This document shows, one piece after another, positions 10,900 to 19,926 of a stretch of 19,926 nucleotides of DNA (positions are counted from its first letter, which is position 1; each line of letters opens with the position of its first letter). This stretch comes from Gryganskiella cystojenkinii (taxonomy: Eukaryota; Mortierellomycota; Mortierellomycetes; Mortierellales; Mortierellaceae). The position numbers and the translations under genes are program-made. Location: the NCBI GenBank assembly GCA_015852425.1, contig JAAAIG010000712.1, forward strand, positions 283 through 20,208, given 5' to 3'. A model generated the notes under the pieces. That model worked only from the letters and a program-made list of their open reading frames with translations. It searched no databases and was not told where the DNA came from.

Positions 10900-13800
10900 A
10901 TGACAGACAACCACCTGAATCCTTCACAATCCTCGGCCACGCTGACCGAGGACTATCAGTCTCCCTCCTCTGCTCATCGTCGACACAACCTCGCCAACTC
11001 TTCCTCGAATGCTTCCTTCAACACCTCAACCACTGCCACACCACCCACCCAAAGACCGTTTGTCAATGCTTCGTTCAAACCCTCTTCTTCCACCAATGAC
11101 GGAGAGGACACGAGTATGTTTGGCTCCATTGGTCATCACCCCACCTCAACACAACCTCTTTACTTGAGGGGACCCTGGTTCAGGGATCACACTGGTCGAA
11201 CAGTTACGTTGCGAGGCGTCAACCTGTCTGGAGCATCCAAGACTCCTATCGGGTGCCCATCTCATCAAGCCGAGGGGTTTTTGGACACTGACGGAACCGA
11301 GATCTCATTTGTCGGTCGACCTTTCCCCCTGGAAGAAGCAGACGAACATCTTGCAAGACTAAAGCATTGGGGCTTCAACTTTTTACGATTCATCGTTACG
11401 TGGGAGTCGATCGAGCATGCTGGACCGTAAGTGTTTGAATTTCATTTATTTCCTTATCTACCCAATCTATTTCTTTGTTTTCCAATCGGGCCATAACAAA
11501 CAAACACAGTGAGGGGAGGGAAAGAACGAGGGGACAGAGGGACGAGACAAGACGAGACGAGACAAGACCAGCCTGCAAAGAGGGAATCGGCGTAAATGAA
11601 ATATTAATTTGGGGACAAATGATGGTGTGCATCATAAAGACCCTTCTCTTCTTCTCCAACAACACCACTCCACCCCACCAGAACGCGAACCAACCAGAAG
11701 GAGGACTATGTCTGTGCCCTTCTTTCGGGCCGGGGAAGATGACATCGTTATTCGAGCTAGAAGGATCTTTCTTTCAAGTCCCGCAACCTTGTTCCTTTTT
11801 TAGGGTTCTCTTTCCTTTTCCTTGAACACACCTCTTTTTTTTTTCTTGAAAGAGATCCGAGCGCACTTTAGTTCCTCCTCCCTCCAATCGATGGCATTGC
11901 CTTTGGGCTTTGAGCTATGCAGAGTGCAATCTGGTTTGTCATCGCCAAACAACGCAAAAACACCATCACACAAACACACACTTGTTTTTTCCCAAGCACT
12001 CCTTTCCCTGCAGGGATGTCAACAACCACACAAGGGCAGCCCAATGTGTGTTCGCCGTTGACCCTGTCCAGTGATCAAAGGAATCGAAACATTTTATTTG
12101 CCCTTTTGTTTGCTGTGGAGAAAAAATCAGGCCACTTTTTTTTTGTTGATCACACAACAAAAAAAGCACCACGACGACCACCACGCTTACTCCACACAGC
12201 ACCATTATCCGTCTCCTATCCCACAAAGATCATCTTTTTTGAACCCTCTCGCCTTGGTGGTGTCTTTTGCATGGATGTCTGGTCTGTGCCCAGTGTTCCC
12301 TCGCTGACCTTGTTTGTTTGCTGACCTCTAACCAAAATATCCCTCTTCAATGTGACCACATCACCCCACTTTTTTTTCGTTGCAACTTTTTAGTGGCAAA
12401 TACGACTACGAGTACTTTGATTATCTGATCAAAGTCTTCCACAAGTGCAAAGAATACGGATTCAAGTGTTTCGTCGACCCTCATCAGGATGTGGTAGGTT
12501 ACCTGATCGTCTTTTACATGCCTGATCCTCAGCTTTGTCTCCACGTTCAAGTCTTTTGCAATCGATCCAACATTCATTGCCTTTGTTGTCTAACAAAACA
12601 CCTACCGATTTCGTCCCTTTAGTGGTCAAGGTTCTCAGGTGGATCAGGAGCGCCTCTCTGGACATTACACCTCGCCGGTCTCGACCCCAGCTCCTTTCCA
12701 AAAACCAATGCCGCCCTAGTCCATAACCTTTACGAAGATCCCGAAAACTTCCCAAAGATGGTCTGGGCCACCAACTACAACAAGCTCGCAGCCGCCACCA
12801 TGTTCACGCTCTTCTTTGCGGGGTCAACGTTTGCACCCAATTGTGTGGTCGATCAGATGAACATTCAGGATTACCTTCAGACCCATTACATCAAGAGTTA
12901 TATGGCTCTGGCAGAACACATCACGGCGCAACATGGGATCGAGGACGACGTCGTGATTGGCTATGACACCCTGAACGAACCCTCTGCAGGCTGGATCGGT
13001 ATTGAGGACGTGACCAAGTTTCCAGAGCATCAAGAATTAAAGAAGGATAGTACACCAACCCCCTTCCAGGCCATGTTGCTCGGTCAGGGACATCAACAAA
13101 CAGTCGAGTTTTGGATCTCGTCCTTCTTTGGTCCCAAACGCAAGGGATCCAAGACCATCGATCCCGAGGGTACAGTTGCCTGGCTCAACAAGGACAAGCG
13201 TGACGAAAAGGATCAACGATTTGGATGGGAACGTTCACCAGATTTCCCAAAGGCAGGAGAGTGTATCTGGGCAGCACATGGCGTCTGGGACTTGGCCACA
13301 CAGCAAGTCCTTCGACCCGATTATTTCCACAATGATCCCGAATCCGGTGAAAAGTACAATTTCGACCACAGATCATTCTTGCCGTTCTGTCGACGATACG
13401 CTCAGGCGATCCGAACCATCCACAAGGCCGCCATCATCTTTTTGGAACCCCCTGTGAACGAGATCCCACCTTCACTGCCACCACCACACGACGACGATGA
13501 TGTCGCTCAGTTCGATATCACCTCCCGAGTAGTCTATGCGCCTCACTGGTACGATGGATTGACATTGCTGAACAAGCGTTGGAATTTTTTCAACGTCGAC
13601 TACCTAGGCGTGAAGCGAGGTCGATACCCTAACTATGCTGCCGCGGTCAAGATTGGTGAGAAGGCGATCAAGGAATGTTTCCGGAGCCAACTGGCCTCCA
13701 TTAAGGAAGAAGGGCAACAAGCGATCGGTCAACATCCAACTTTGATCGGTGAGATTGGTATCCCCTATGACCTGAATGATGGCAAGTCTTACAAATCGAA

Positions 13801-14830
13801 CGGCAACTACAAGGACCAGATCAAGGCCATGGATGCGAACATGTATGCGCTCGAGTCCAACCATCTGAATTTCACACTTTGGAACTATTGTCCCGATAAC
13901 TCGCACAAGTGGGGTGATCAATGGAACGGTGAGGATCTGTCGTTGTGGAGTAAAGATGATCTCGACCGAGACCCCCGGAAAATCCAAAGGAAGAACAGTC
14001 TGACGAGTCTGGCGACCAGTAGCAGTGATGCGTTCAGTCTTCACAAGGTTGGATCCGGGAACGATGTCTCGATCTCTGTTCGGGATTCACCTCCACTGAT
14101 GAAACGGGTTTCGTCTCCAACGCATACCAGGGTGGCAACCTTGTCCTCGACCTCTTCGACCTCTTCAAAATCCTCATTATCATCCGCCGGATCGAACCGA
14201 CCTCTCTTGCGTGAGAGGAGTAGCAGCGCTGGAGATGACAACCCTCCTCATCAAAAGCATCATCCAGATCTGGGTGGTCGTGCTTTGGTCGCCTTCTGTC
14301 GTCCGTTTGCTCAGAAGGTGGCCGGTACGCCCTTGGAGTTATCATTCTCATTGAACACGGTCACGTTCAAGTTCTCGTTCAAGCGATCCCGTTCCACAGA
14401 AGATGAAGGCTGTGGCACCAACCCCTTGAACTCGCCCAAACCTGGTACGATCGACGAACCGACCGAGATTTATCTTCCAAGGATCCACTTCCCCTGTGCA
14501 GAGGAATACTTTAGTTCCCTTGGGGGTTCATCATCCTCTTCACCATCCACTGATCGGGCCAAGGATCCCATTTGCTCCGTAACCGTGTCTGGTGGTCATT
14601 GGAAGTGGAAGGAGGGTGAACAAATTTTGTACTGGTGGACGGACGTAGAGGAGAATCATCACAAGAACAACACACTTTTGTCAGGGGATGTCAAGAAACC
14701 GTCAAATCCACTCGAGGACGATGTCTTTGAGATCACAGTTGTTGGCAAGAAATGGGCTGGCAACTCGCTGTCGAGTTCTCGGTCTTCAGGTATCTGGAAC
14801 GCCCTTAGTCAATGCTGTCGAATCTCGTAG
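10900..14830 (+). CDS. Glycoside hydrolase family 5 (subfamily 12-like), steryl-beta-glucosidase / glucosylceramidase
   Basis: Fungal EGCrP/Egh1-type enzyme that hydrolyses the beta-glucoside of ergosteryl glucoside (EGCrP2/Egh1) or glucosylceramide (EGCrP1); sequence reading alone does not decide the substrate. Exons: 10900-11426, 12394-12493, 12623-14830; 2835 nt, 944 residues, phases kept. Introns are 967 and 129 bp. Residues 1-85 are Ser/Thr-rich and polar with no signal peptide, fitting an intracellular enzyme. The barrel begins at about residue 86 (LYLRGPWFRDHTGRTVTLRG). IEHAGP is joined to GKYDYEY across intron 1. NEP at about 327-329 supplies the acid/base E328, and GEIG at about 585-588 the nucleophile E586. 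A Ser-rich linker leads to a C-terminal beta-sandwich-like segment from about residue 760, as is usual in this subfamily. The last four residues are CRIS, a possible CaaX box preceded by another Cys. An in-frame ATG at 10603 exists but would translate the pyrimidine leader, so I chose 10900. Confidence 0.93.
11427..12393 (+). other. Unusually long intron 1 of the GH5 gene
   Basis: The donor GTAAGT follows GGACC, and the acceptor TTTTTAG precedes TGGCAAATACG. Splicing joins IEHAGP to GKYDYEY, which are contiguous in the family, so the whole 967 bases are non-coding relative to this protein. Every other intron in the window is 50-249 bp. Several short frames are open inside, but none shows protein-like composition or a family motif. 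No tRNA, snoRNA box pair or transposon terminal repeat was recognised in it. Confidence 0.85.
11541..11570 (+). repeat. GACRA pentamer tandem repeat in GH5 intron 1
   Basis: Six consecutive 5-nt units read GACGA, GACAA, GACGA, GACGA, GACAA, GACCA. The repeat lies in a purine-rich part of the long intron and may be a simple microsatellite. Confidence 0.8.
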
Positions 14831-14948
14831 AGCAATTTGTCCTTGTGTTGTTTGCGACTCTTGTTCCCTCCTCAATTTCTTTGCTTTACGGTGATCTTTT
14901 TCAGTATATCTTTGTGCAGAGCTTCTTCGTTAGATATTATACCAGCAG

Positions 14949-14960
14949 AATAAAAATAAA
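14949..14960 (+). terminator. Two overlapping-range AATAAA poly(A) signals for the GH5 gene
   Basis: AATAAA occurs at 14949-14954 and again at 14955-14960, about 120 bases after the GH5 stop codon. The spacing is normal for a fungal 3' untranslated region. Use of the signals is inferred. Confidence 0.6.
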
Positions 14961-15296
14961 AAGAGACAGCGCTATATGCAAAAAGCAGGGAGACCAGAAC
15001 CAAATCAAAGCAGTTGGAATCTCTTTCTAAAAAGGAAGACATGATACAGGTGACAAAACTAGTCAGAAGTGATGAGGGACCTTCAGGACTTGGTGGGTGA
15101 AAAAAAAGAGGAATATAGGCCACAAAAAAAAATGCAAACCACTCTTCGTAGGTTGTGTGCCAATATTTCCATTGTCCCGGACCCTGGTGAGTGAGCTCCT
15201 TTCGCCGTGCGCAAAAGCAGTCAAATATTGTCCGTCGAGGTCCTTTTCGAGCGTTAGACGTTCCCTTCAGAGTCATAAGAGTGAAGTGGGTTGATG

Positions 15297-15302
15297 TTTA
15301 TT
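15297..15302 (-). terminator. AATAAA poly(A) signal for NDUFS4
   Basis: On the minus strand AATAAA lies about 145 bases beyond the NDUFS4 stop codon, within AATAATAAAC. It is the first canonical signal downstream of the gene. Confidence 0.55.
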
Positions 15303-15446
15303 ATTGACGGCGGCAGCAAAATGTATAAAAAAAAAGTTCTATTGCCCACTTCTGCCTGCCAATTGATACATACAGCTGCAAAGTTGCGTGGTTATGATTT
15401 GTTACTCTTCCAATTGTCGTTTCTTTGTCCAGTTTTTTTCTTGTTT

Positions 15447-16472
15447 TTACTTGGTCTTGACAAAACGAAGCTTTTTTGGTGAGTATTTGAAGTTGTCTGC
15501 ATAGACCTTCTTCTTGAAGATCTTTTGGTTGGGCTCCTGAACAGTGAACTCCCATCCTATTACGAGGAGATACGAAAAAAATGCGTGTCAGCGAGTCATG
15601 GTTTCAACGACATGGATCATAAGAGGTGATGGTGGGTGTCGAGGTCCCCTGGTTTTCTAGATGATAAAAGGTTGCTCATGTTCCTCAACCCGAACATACC
15701 TTGCTTGTCAGCGAAAGCAATGGCGTCTTCCTTGTTATTGAACTTCATGGCCAAAGCCTGCATATAGTCAGCACTAAAACGATAATTGATCGCAGTTCAG
15801 AAGAATAGCGCGTCGGTCAGACATGATGTACTTCTGGTACGTTTCAGAAAAGCCTGTTTGGTGTCCTTGGTCCGTGTTCTTGTATTCTTTTTCTTACCTT
15901 GAAGCCCACCCGATCAGCTCGTTCTCGAAACGTCCAGCCTTGAGCTCGGTATCAAAATCCAGTCTCCAAACTCCAGTGTTGACAATTCCTGATTGAGTCG
16001 CAGCCTTGGCTTGTTGGTAGATACGGCAAGGGTGCATGCGGACCTCCTCTATTGAATATTTTAAAAAAAAAAATAGTGATTATACCGTGTTTGTTAGTAA
16101 CATTGACAATTTTTATCCAGGCTCAATTTTTCTGAGTGAATTGTCCGTATTTGAATGCAATCGGCAATCAACCGATTGTCGTCCTCTTGCTCGTTTTACA
16201 TCTAATCCTGATCCTTGATGTCTTGCGTTTTTGTTTGAGTCCTGTTGACCAGCCATGGAAGGAGGTAGTCCTTTTCATCGCTCGATTCCAAACTCACCAG
16301 GAGCTCCGCTAATGATCTCGGCCTGGAGAGGAACATTGTCTCTTGTCTCTGTCACGGCCGTGGCGGAAGAATATTGTTGGTATCTGAAGAAGGGGGCGAC
16401 GGTGGTTGTGCAATGGATAGGCGCTACAAGAGGGACCTTCATGGCCCTCCTGACCAACATGAAGGCGGACAT
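15447..16472 (-). CDS. NDUFS4: NADH:ubiquinone oxidoreductase subunit NDUFS4 (18/21 kDa), mitochondrial
   Basis: Accessory subunit of mitochondrial complex I at the N-module/Q-module interface of the matrix arm, needed for assembly and stability. Exons (minus): 16472-16298, 16048-15898, 15773-15700, 15556-15447; 510 nt, 169 residues, phase kept throughout; introns are 249, 124 and 143 bp. The first about 40 residues are Arg-containing with few acidic residues (MSAFMLVRRAMKVPLV), a typical mitochondrial presequence. The conserved core follows: SGAPEEVRMHPCRIYQ, TGVWRLDFDTE, GWASSADYMQ, DAIAFADKQGWEF, and a basic C-terminus ending in VKTK. The length matches the family. It converges on the GH5 gene. 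Directly upstream is the foreign-looking segment, so its promoter is at most about 200 bases of native sequence. Confidence 0.95.
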
Positions 16473-16520
16473 TATGATTGTGCAATGAAAGAGAATACCG
16501 CCAACATTATTCTGATCTTT

Positions 16521-18528
16521 TCAAAAAACGCATGCCCGACCAGCAAAGACAGCTCCGAGTTCACGTGATACATCAGAATACTCCAGCACACAAAATGGTG
16601 TCCCGGCCCTGGCTGAAGGTGTTCGCGCTACCGACATCTTTGACAAAAAAACCCTGGCTCTAGCAACGTTACCCATAACCCTGTACACGGTAGCATACTC
16701 GATGGTACCCTCTACTGCGAAGGCTGGATCGAACTCTGCCTCTTCTCCACCCTCGATGTCGAGCAACTTGCTCACGGGTTTCACCAGGCCACCGGCAACT
16801 TCGGACACCCCATCCAACACACTAGCCTCATGGATGGACCCAATGTCGTTGGCATCTCCGTACTCGTCTCCATAGAAGATAACAAACATATCATCTACAA
16901 ATCCCTCCTGATCGAGCACATCCTCGAAACCTACTGCATCACCAGGTTCGTATCCACCGGGTTTCGTGGGTTCCTTGTAATTCTCGTAGCTTGTACCGAA
17001 AGCTTGGAGATACTTCATGCCAAGAGTATCTACGCTGTTCTCACGAGATTCGGCTTGGGTCTTGTTGTCTCTGAACATACCCAAGACAAGCTTGCTATCT
17101 GGACGTTGTTTCATGGCCGCAATACTCTGTTGACATCTTTGTTCATGTACCTGATGGTCTTTGCCACGAGTCGCTGATCCAATTCCACAGGTTCTCCATC
17201 AAGAGCAAGCTCGAAAGAGTCCATGACAAGCTCCTATGCTCTATCCTGGTCGATAGCACCCTCATACATAGCATCAGGATCCATCTCATCTGGATTCTCT
17301 GGGTCTTCTGGTGGGGTGCGCTTCCATGGTCGTTCCTGAAGATCTTGTCGTTCTTGGTTACGGCTCTAATAAGACGTGCCATATGGGCTTGCATCGCGAG
17401 CCTATCCATTAGGCCATTGTCTACCTCTCCGTCACTGTCATCGTTGACAACCTGGCTATCCGAAGGCATACATTCGGCAGCCCTTTTTGCAAGAATGGGT
17501 CTACCACTAATGGAACGTTTGGCAGTTACACCATCACACCTGAAAGTAGTTGGACTATTCCTTACAGTAGTGGTAGGTGCCTGCCATAAAGCGGCGGTAA
17601 ACCTTGTCCATGCACCAGACATCTTCGCATGAGACATAAGCGACTTCCTTTGTGTTGTCGCCTTGTCTGCCGCTTTTCTGTTGTTGTCCTCCCTCTGTTG
17701 CGCCTGTTCTGGTGTCTCATCGGGTTGCGGTCCCGTTGGGGGATCGCCAATTACGGTATTCAAGGCTAAATCTCTCAAGGCGTCCGCATCCAATGAAGTT
17801 ACCTTGTGTTGGAAACTTCTTCCAATTGTAGCGTGAATGCTATCCTTTATCGCTGCTCTTACTCCAGGGTTGATCCTTGCACCTGCCATTGTCTTTACAC
17901 GTTCTTCGGACGTGGTCATGCTTTTAGACTGTATCTGGTTGAAGGATTCTGTCCATGTTGGATCTGTAGTAGCATATGTCGACCATTTGGTAGGAGCGGA
18001 AACACGTTCACCACTGCCATCGACGATAGGTGTACCCATATTATCCAAGGCACCACTACCCAGTCTCGCTGCAAGCTCGCCATTGGCATCCTTATAGGTC
18101 ATGTCCCTAATAATAGCACCTTTGATAGGGCCAAAACCCTTGTCAGACTCTGTGGCAACAAGACCACGATATGCACCAAGAACCTTTTCTCGAGTGGAAC
18201 CTGTACCAAACCAGAACCTGCCGGTTGCATCCTTAGTGATTCCATCTGGAAGATTGCCCAAGGGTGTATCGGCGTTGAAGTCCACGAACCCCACATCAGG
18301 GTTGTAACTCTCCGTAAATCCATCGGTAAGGGCTCTAAACCATTGCTCTCTGGGTTCTCCCATTCGATCACCCATTGCTGTGAGTAAGTCTTTCATGCCA
18401 GTAACTGCCTGTTTCTCGATTGTCCCAGGTTTTTTCTCCTTCTCTCCGTCTTTATTCCAAAAGGCAGAAGCTCCAAGGAACATGGCAGAACCATATACAA
18501 TGGTCAACGGTATTCCGAGAAGTCGCAT
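16521..18528 (-). pseudogene. Broken unknown membrane-anchored protein gene of the foreign segment
   Basis: I do not recognise this protein. The first ATG is at 18528; upstream codons in the frame reach 18591 only by a TTG. It begins with a hydrophobic stretch of about 20 residues (LLGIPLTIVYGSAMFLGASA), a likely membrane anchor, then a Gly/Ala/Thr-rich globular region, and a polar linker rich in Gln, Glu and Pro near 17.7 kb. The first frame runs to 17143, but coding character leaves it near 17.33 kb and continues in another frame as an acidic, Pro-rich segment that has a TAG at 17234-17236. It then moves to a third frame between about 17160 and 17115, and that frame ends at 16521. The last about 40 codons probably belong to flanking DNA. 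Two frame changes plus a stop indicate decay, unless they are sequencing errors. An intact ancestor would be about 640-670 residues. Confidence 0.55.
16562..16567. promoter_or_regulatory. CACGTG palindrome (E-box) upstream of NDUFS4
   Basis: A perfect CACGTG lies 90 bases upstream of the NDUFS4 start codon. bHLH factors such as Cbf1-type proteins bind this hexamer in fungi, and some of their targets are respiratory genes. Its position between the gene and the foreign-looking segment makes it a plausible part of the remaining native promoter. Function is inferred; a hexamer can occur by chance. Confidence 0.4.
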
Positions 18529-18606
18529 GATACTTTGTTGGAAGACATCTCTTTTGAAACACGCCTTTTTCACGGTAAAATCCGAAAACAAAGTTTTTAA
18601 AAATAC
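18529..18606 (-). promoter_or_regulatory. AT-rich spacer with TTTTTAAAAA palindrome
   Basis: These 78 bases separate the stop of the right-hand frame from the first ATG of the next one. A perfect 10-base palindrome TTTTTAAAAA lies at 18594-18603, followed on the minus strand by T-rich sequence. Short AT-rich spacers between same-strand genes are typical of large DNA viruses, where they carry promoters; that role here is inferred. Confidence 0.4.
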
Positions 18607-19878
18607 CTATGCATTCATGGCACATAGGGTCATGTCTGCGGCAAGCAACCAACGATCTACAGAGGTTATCCATGAGTACATTCCGCGGGGTATATACGGG
18701 GTAACATGTACCTCATCTGGAATATAGTAGATGCCCTCTCTCATCTCTGGCCTATGGTCCGATGATCTTCTCGTACTATATCTTTTAGCTACTGTTGTCA
18801 ACCAGATGATCTCTTCGACAGTAACAGGTGCTACTATCTTAATCTGGTACATGATATTTTCCCCATACATCTCCAGTAATTTCATGGCGCATGCACATGG
18901 GAGATCGTAAAGGATGTTTTCTTTGCGTAATGCCAATTCGTATCCCATCTCGATGATTCGAACACCAGCATTCCCACCAAGAACACATACCAGGTAGATG
19001 GCACTCTCACACAAGGTCTCATGGAGGATTCTACCCCATCTTCCAGACAGGGCCTTCTTGTATCCGAGATGTGTTATAATCTCGATGACCATGTTGTCAG
19101 ACATAAGATCCAAGTGGGAATTATTCTCGAGGTACTCAAGGAGATTCCTCTCCATACCTTCCTTGATTATGGTTCCTATGACACATTCGAGTGCTGTTAA
19201 ACTTATACGTTCCGCACCGAACCCATATGTAAAGAGGTCTCTGAGATGTCTTCCCTGCCATCTAGTCGTTCTCATGATCTGTTCCTTTGTAAGTCTCTCG
19301 CGATCGAGACTACCCGGAGTACCAAATCCCATGTTCGAGATACCTACCACAATCTCGGGATCTAGGCCAGTTCCCATGAGTTTGGTATATTCTTCTTGCA
19401 TCCTTCTATCCCATGAAGCAAAGATCTCCAAAAACTCCTGGGGAGTATTACATTTGGATACGATCAAGGGATATACAGCAGTACTACATTGGTCAAGTAT
19501 CCCTTGCAATCGGACTCTGTCAGGAACAGCAAACACCTCATCATAGGGTCTGTCTATGGATTTGTCCACATCATCGTATCTACCTTTGGAGATATAGTAT
19601 GCGTTCCGATATCGTATGGTCTCCTCCATAGACGGTTCTACCACATCTACGGCATACGGTACATCCATCTCGATCGCCAACTTAAGGCCCCCATCGCTGA
19701 CATTGGAACCCCATATGGCGAGGGTTCTCGACAGCAACCTCCTATCTCTGGTCATCACGGCTTTGGCAATCGCGATTTCGGGGGGTACATGATCCTTGAT
19801 CGTAAGTAGTGCCCTGGGATCGCCGTCACGGGAGAGGATCTCGGAAAGGACTCTCCCGGGTCCACCACTCTGGAACAT
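18607..19878 (-). CDS. Hypothetical protein of the foreign segment, predicted all-helical
   Basis: An uninterrupted frame of 423 codons from an ATG at 19878 to a TAG at 18607-18609. The frame is also open upstream to the window edge, 16 codons further, so the true start may lie outside and the gene may be partial. I do not recognise the family. The sequence looks mostly alpha-helical, with recurring units of 30-40 residues such as EIAIAKAVMTRDRRLLSRTL and NMVIEIITHLGYKKALSGRW, faintly like the degenerate ankyrin-type repeats of large DNA virus multigene families; that resemblance is weak. There is no signal peptide or clear membrane segment. AGA/AGG arginine codons dominate. It lies 78 bases upstream of the broken gene on the same strand. 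Unlike its neighbour it shows no frame damage. Confidence 0.6.
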   Translation of the reverse strand: MFQSGGPGRVLSEILSRDGDPRALLTIKDHVPPEIAIAKAVMTRDRRLLSRTLAIWGSNVSDGGLKLAIEMDVPYAVDVVEPSMEETIRYRNAYYISKGRYDDVDKSIDRPYDEVFAVPDRVRLQGILDQCSTAVYPLIVSKCNTPQEFLEIFASWDRRMQEEYTKLMGTGLDPEIVVGISNMGFGTPGSLDRERLTKEQIMRTTRWQGRHLRDLFTYGFGAERISLTALECVIGTIIKEGMERNLLEYLENNSHLDLMSDNMVIEIITHLGYKKALSGRWGRILHETLCESAIYLVCVLGGNAGVRIIEMGYELALRKENILYDLPCACAMKLLEMYGENIMYQIKIVAPVTVEEIIWLTTVAKRYSTRRSSDHRPEMREGIYYIPDEVHVTPYIPRGMYSWITSVDRWLLAADMTLCAMNA

Positions 19879-19926
19879 ACATTGGCGAATCGGTGGTGAT
19901 GACAGACCGAGACCCAGTACACAACA

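Larger units (their letters stand above)
14831..15446. other. Convergent intergenic region between the GH5 gene and NDUFS4
   Basis: 616 bases holding the 3' untranslated regions of two converging genes. Poly(A) signals are seen for each side (annotated separately). A 134-codon frame is open on the minus strand at 14872-15276, but it crosses both likely 3' ends and shows no recognisable motif, so it is not called. A T9 run on the minus strand near 15125 is the only other notable feature. No tRNA or spliceosomal RNA was recognised. Confidence 0.6.
16600..19926 (-). mobile_element. Foreign-looking, intronless, virus-like insertion (right end beyond window)
   Basis: From about 16.6 kb rightward the gene style changes abruptly. 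Long frames lie only on the minus strand, have no recognisable splice sites breaking them, and are 78 bases apart with an AT-rich spacer. Arginine is mainly AGA/AGG and ATA isoleucine is common, whereas the fungal genes to the left prefer CGN and ATC. Neither product is a recognised fungal protein. This layout suits an integrated large DNA virus fragment or other foreign element, but no hallmark gene such as a capsid protein, polymerase or packaging ATPase lies in the visible part. The left boundary is approximate (16.52-16.68 kb). An assembly join cannot be excluded. Confidence 0.5.

Noticed and set aside
11917..12324. 135-codon frame inside GH5 intron 1 as a possible nested gene
   Set aside because: Composition follows T-rich intron sequence, there is no domain signal, and the flanking splice sites join conserved residues precisely.
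14872..15276. 134-codon minus-strand frame in the convergent intergenic region
   Set aside because: It lies beyond the NDUFS4 poly(A) signal, overlaps the GH5 3' end, has low-complexity Phe/Ser content and no family motif.
15120..15290. Possible Pol III transcript on the minus strand ending at the T9 run
   Set aside because: No A-box or B-box promoter and no recognisable tRNA, U6, SRP or RNase P RNA sequence.
17806..18387. 193-codon plus-strand frame, Cys-rich, within the foreign segment
   Set aside because: It is antisense to a frame with much better protein character. The cysteines come from the complementary GCA/ACA-rich codons, and no spaced Cys motif is present.
16600..19926. Bacterial operon or endosymbiont contamination as the source of the right-hand frames
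   Set aside because: No convincing ribosome binding sites precede the ATGs and no bacterial family is recognised. It is not fully excluded without read-level data.

Overview
This is nuclear DNA of a filamentous fungus. Four genes are protein-coding with many short GT-AG introns, including a four-domain CCH1-type calcium channel, a fungal-type GH5 steryl-glucosidase-like enzyme and a nuclear gene for a mitochondrial complex I subunit. Intron density and the homopolymer-rich introns make me favour an early-diverging fungus (Mucoromycota, perhaps Mortierella-like), but that lineage call is only an impression.

Layout. 1-1456 (-): 5' part of COG4, a Golgi tethering subunit that runs off the left edge. 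1729-10239 (-): CCH1, which I assembled as 17 exons encoding 2313 residues, with four channel domains, a glutamate in each selectivity filter and a C-terminal EF-hand-like loop. 10240-10899: a shared upstream region between the divergent CCH1 and GH5 genes, containing a pure pyrimidine tract. 10900-14830 (+): the GH5 enzyme (3 exons, 944 residues), with an unusually long 967-bp first intron and a possible CaaX lipidation motif at its C-terminus. 14831-15446: convergent 3' region with poly(A) signals. 15447-16472 (-): NDUFS4, 4 exons, 169 residues.

From roughly 16.6 kb to the right edge the character changes. There are no recognisable introns, two long frames lie on the same strand 78 bases apart with an AT-rich palindrome between them, and arginine is mostly written AGA/AGG with frequent ATA isoleucine, unlike the neighbouring fungal genes. 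The left one of these genes is broken by two frame changes and a TAG. I cannot name either protein. The best reading is a decaying endogenous viral or other foreign insertion that landed immediately upstream of NDUFS4, leaving that gene at most about 200 bp of native promoter. This is the part most likely to be undescribed.

The four fungal genes do not form a pathway. They are independent housekeeping or signalling functions: Golgi retrograde traffic, calcium uptake at the plasma membrane, sterol-glucoside or glucosylceramide breakdown, and respiration. All exon coordinates below come from reading splice sites by eye. Each set keeps phase through every junction and restores family-conserved sequence across it.
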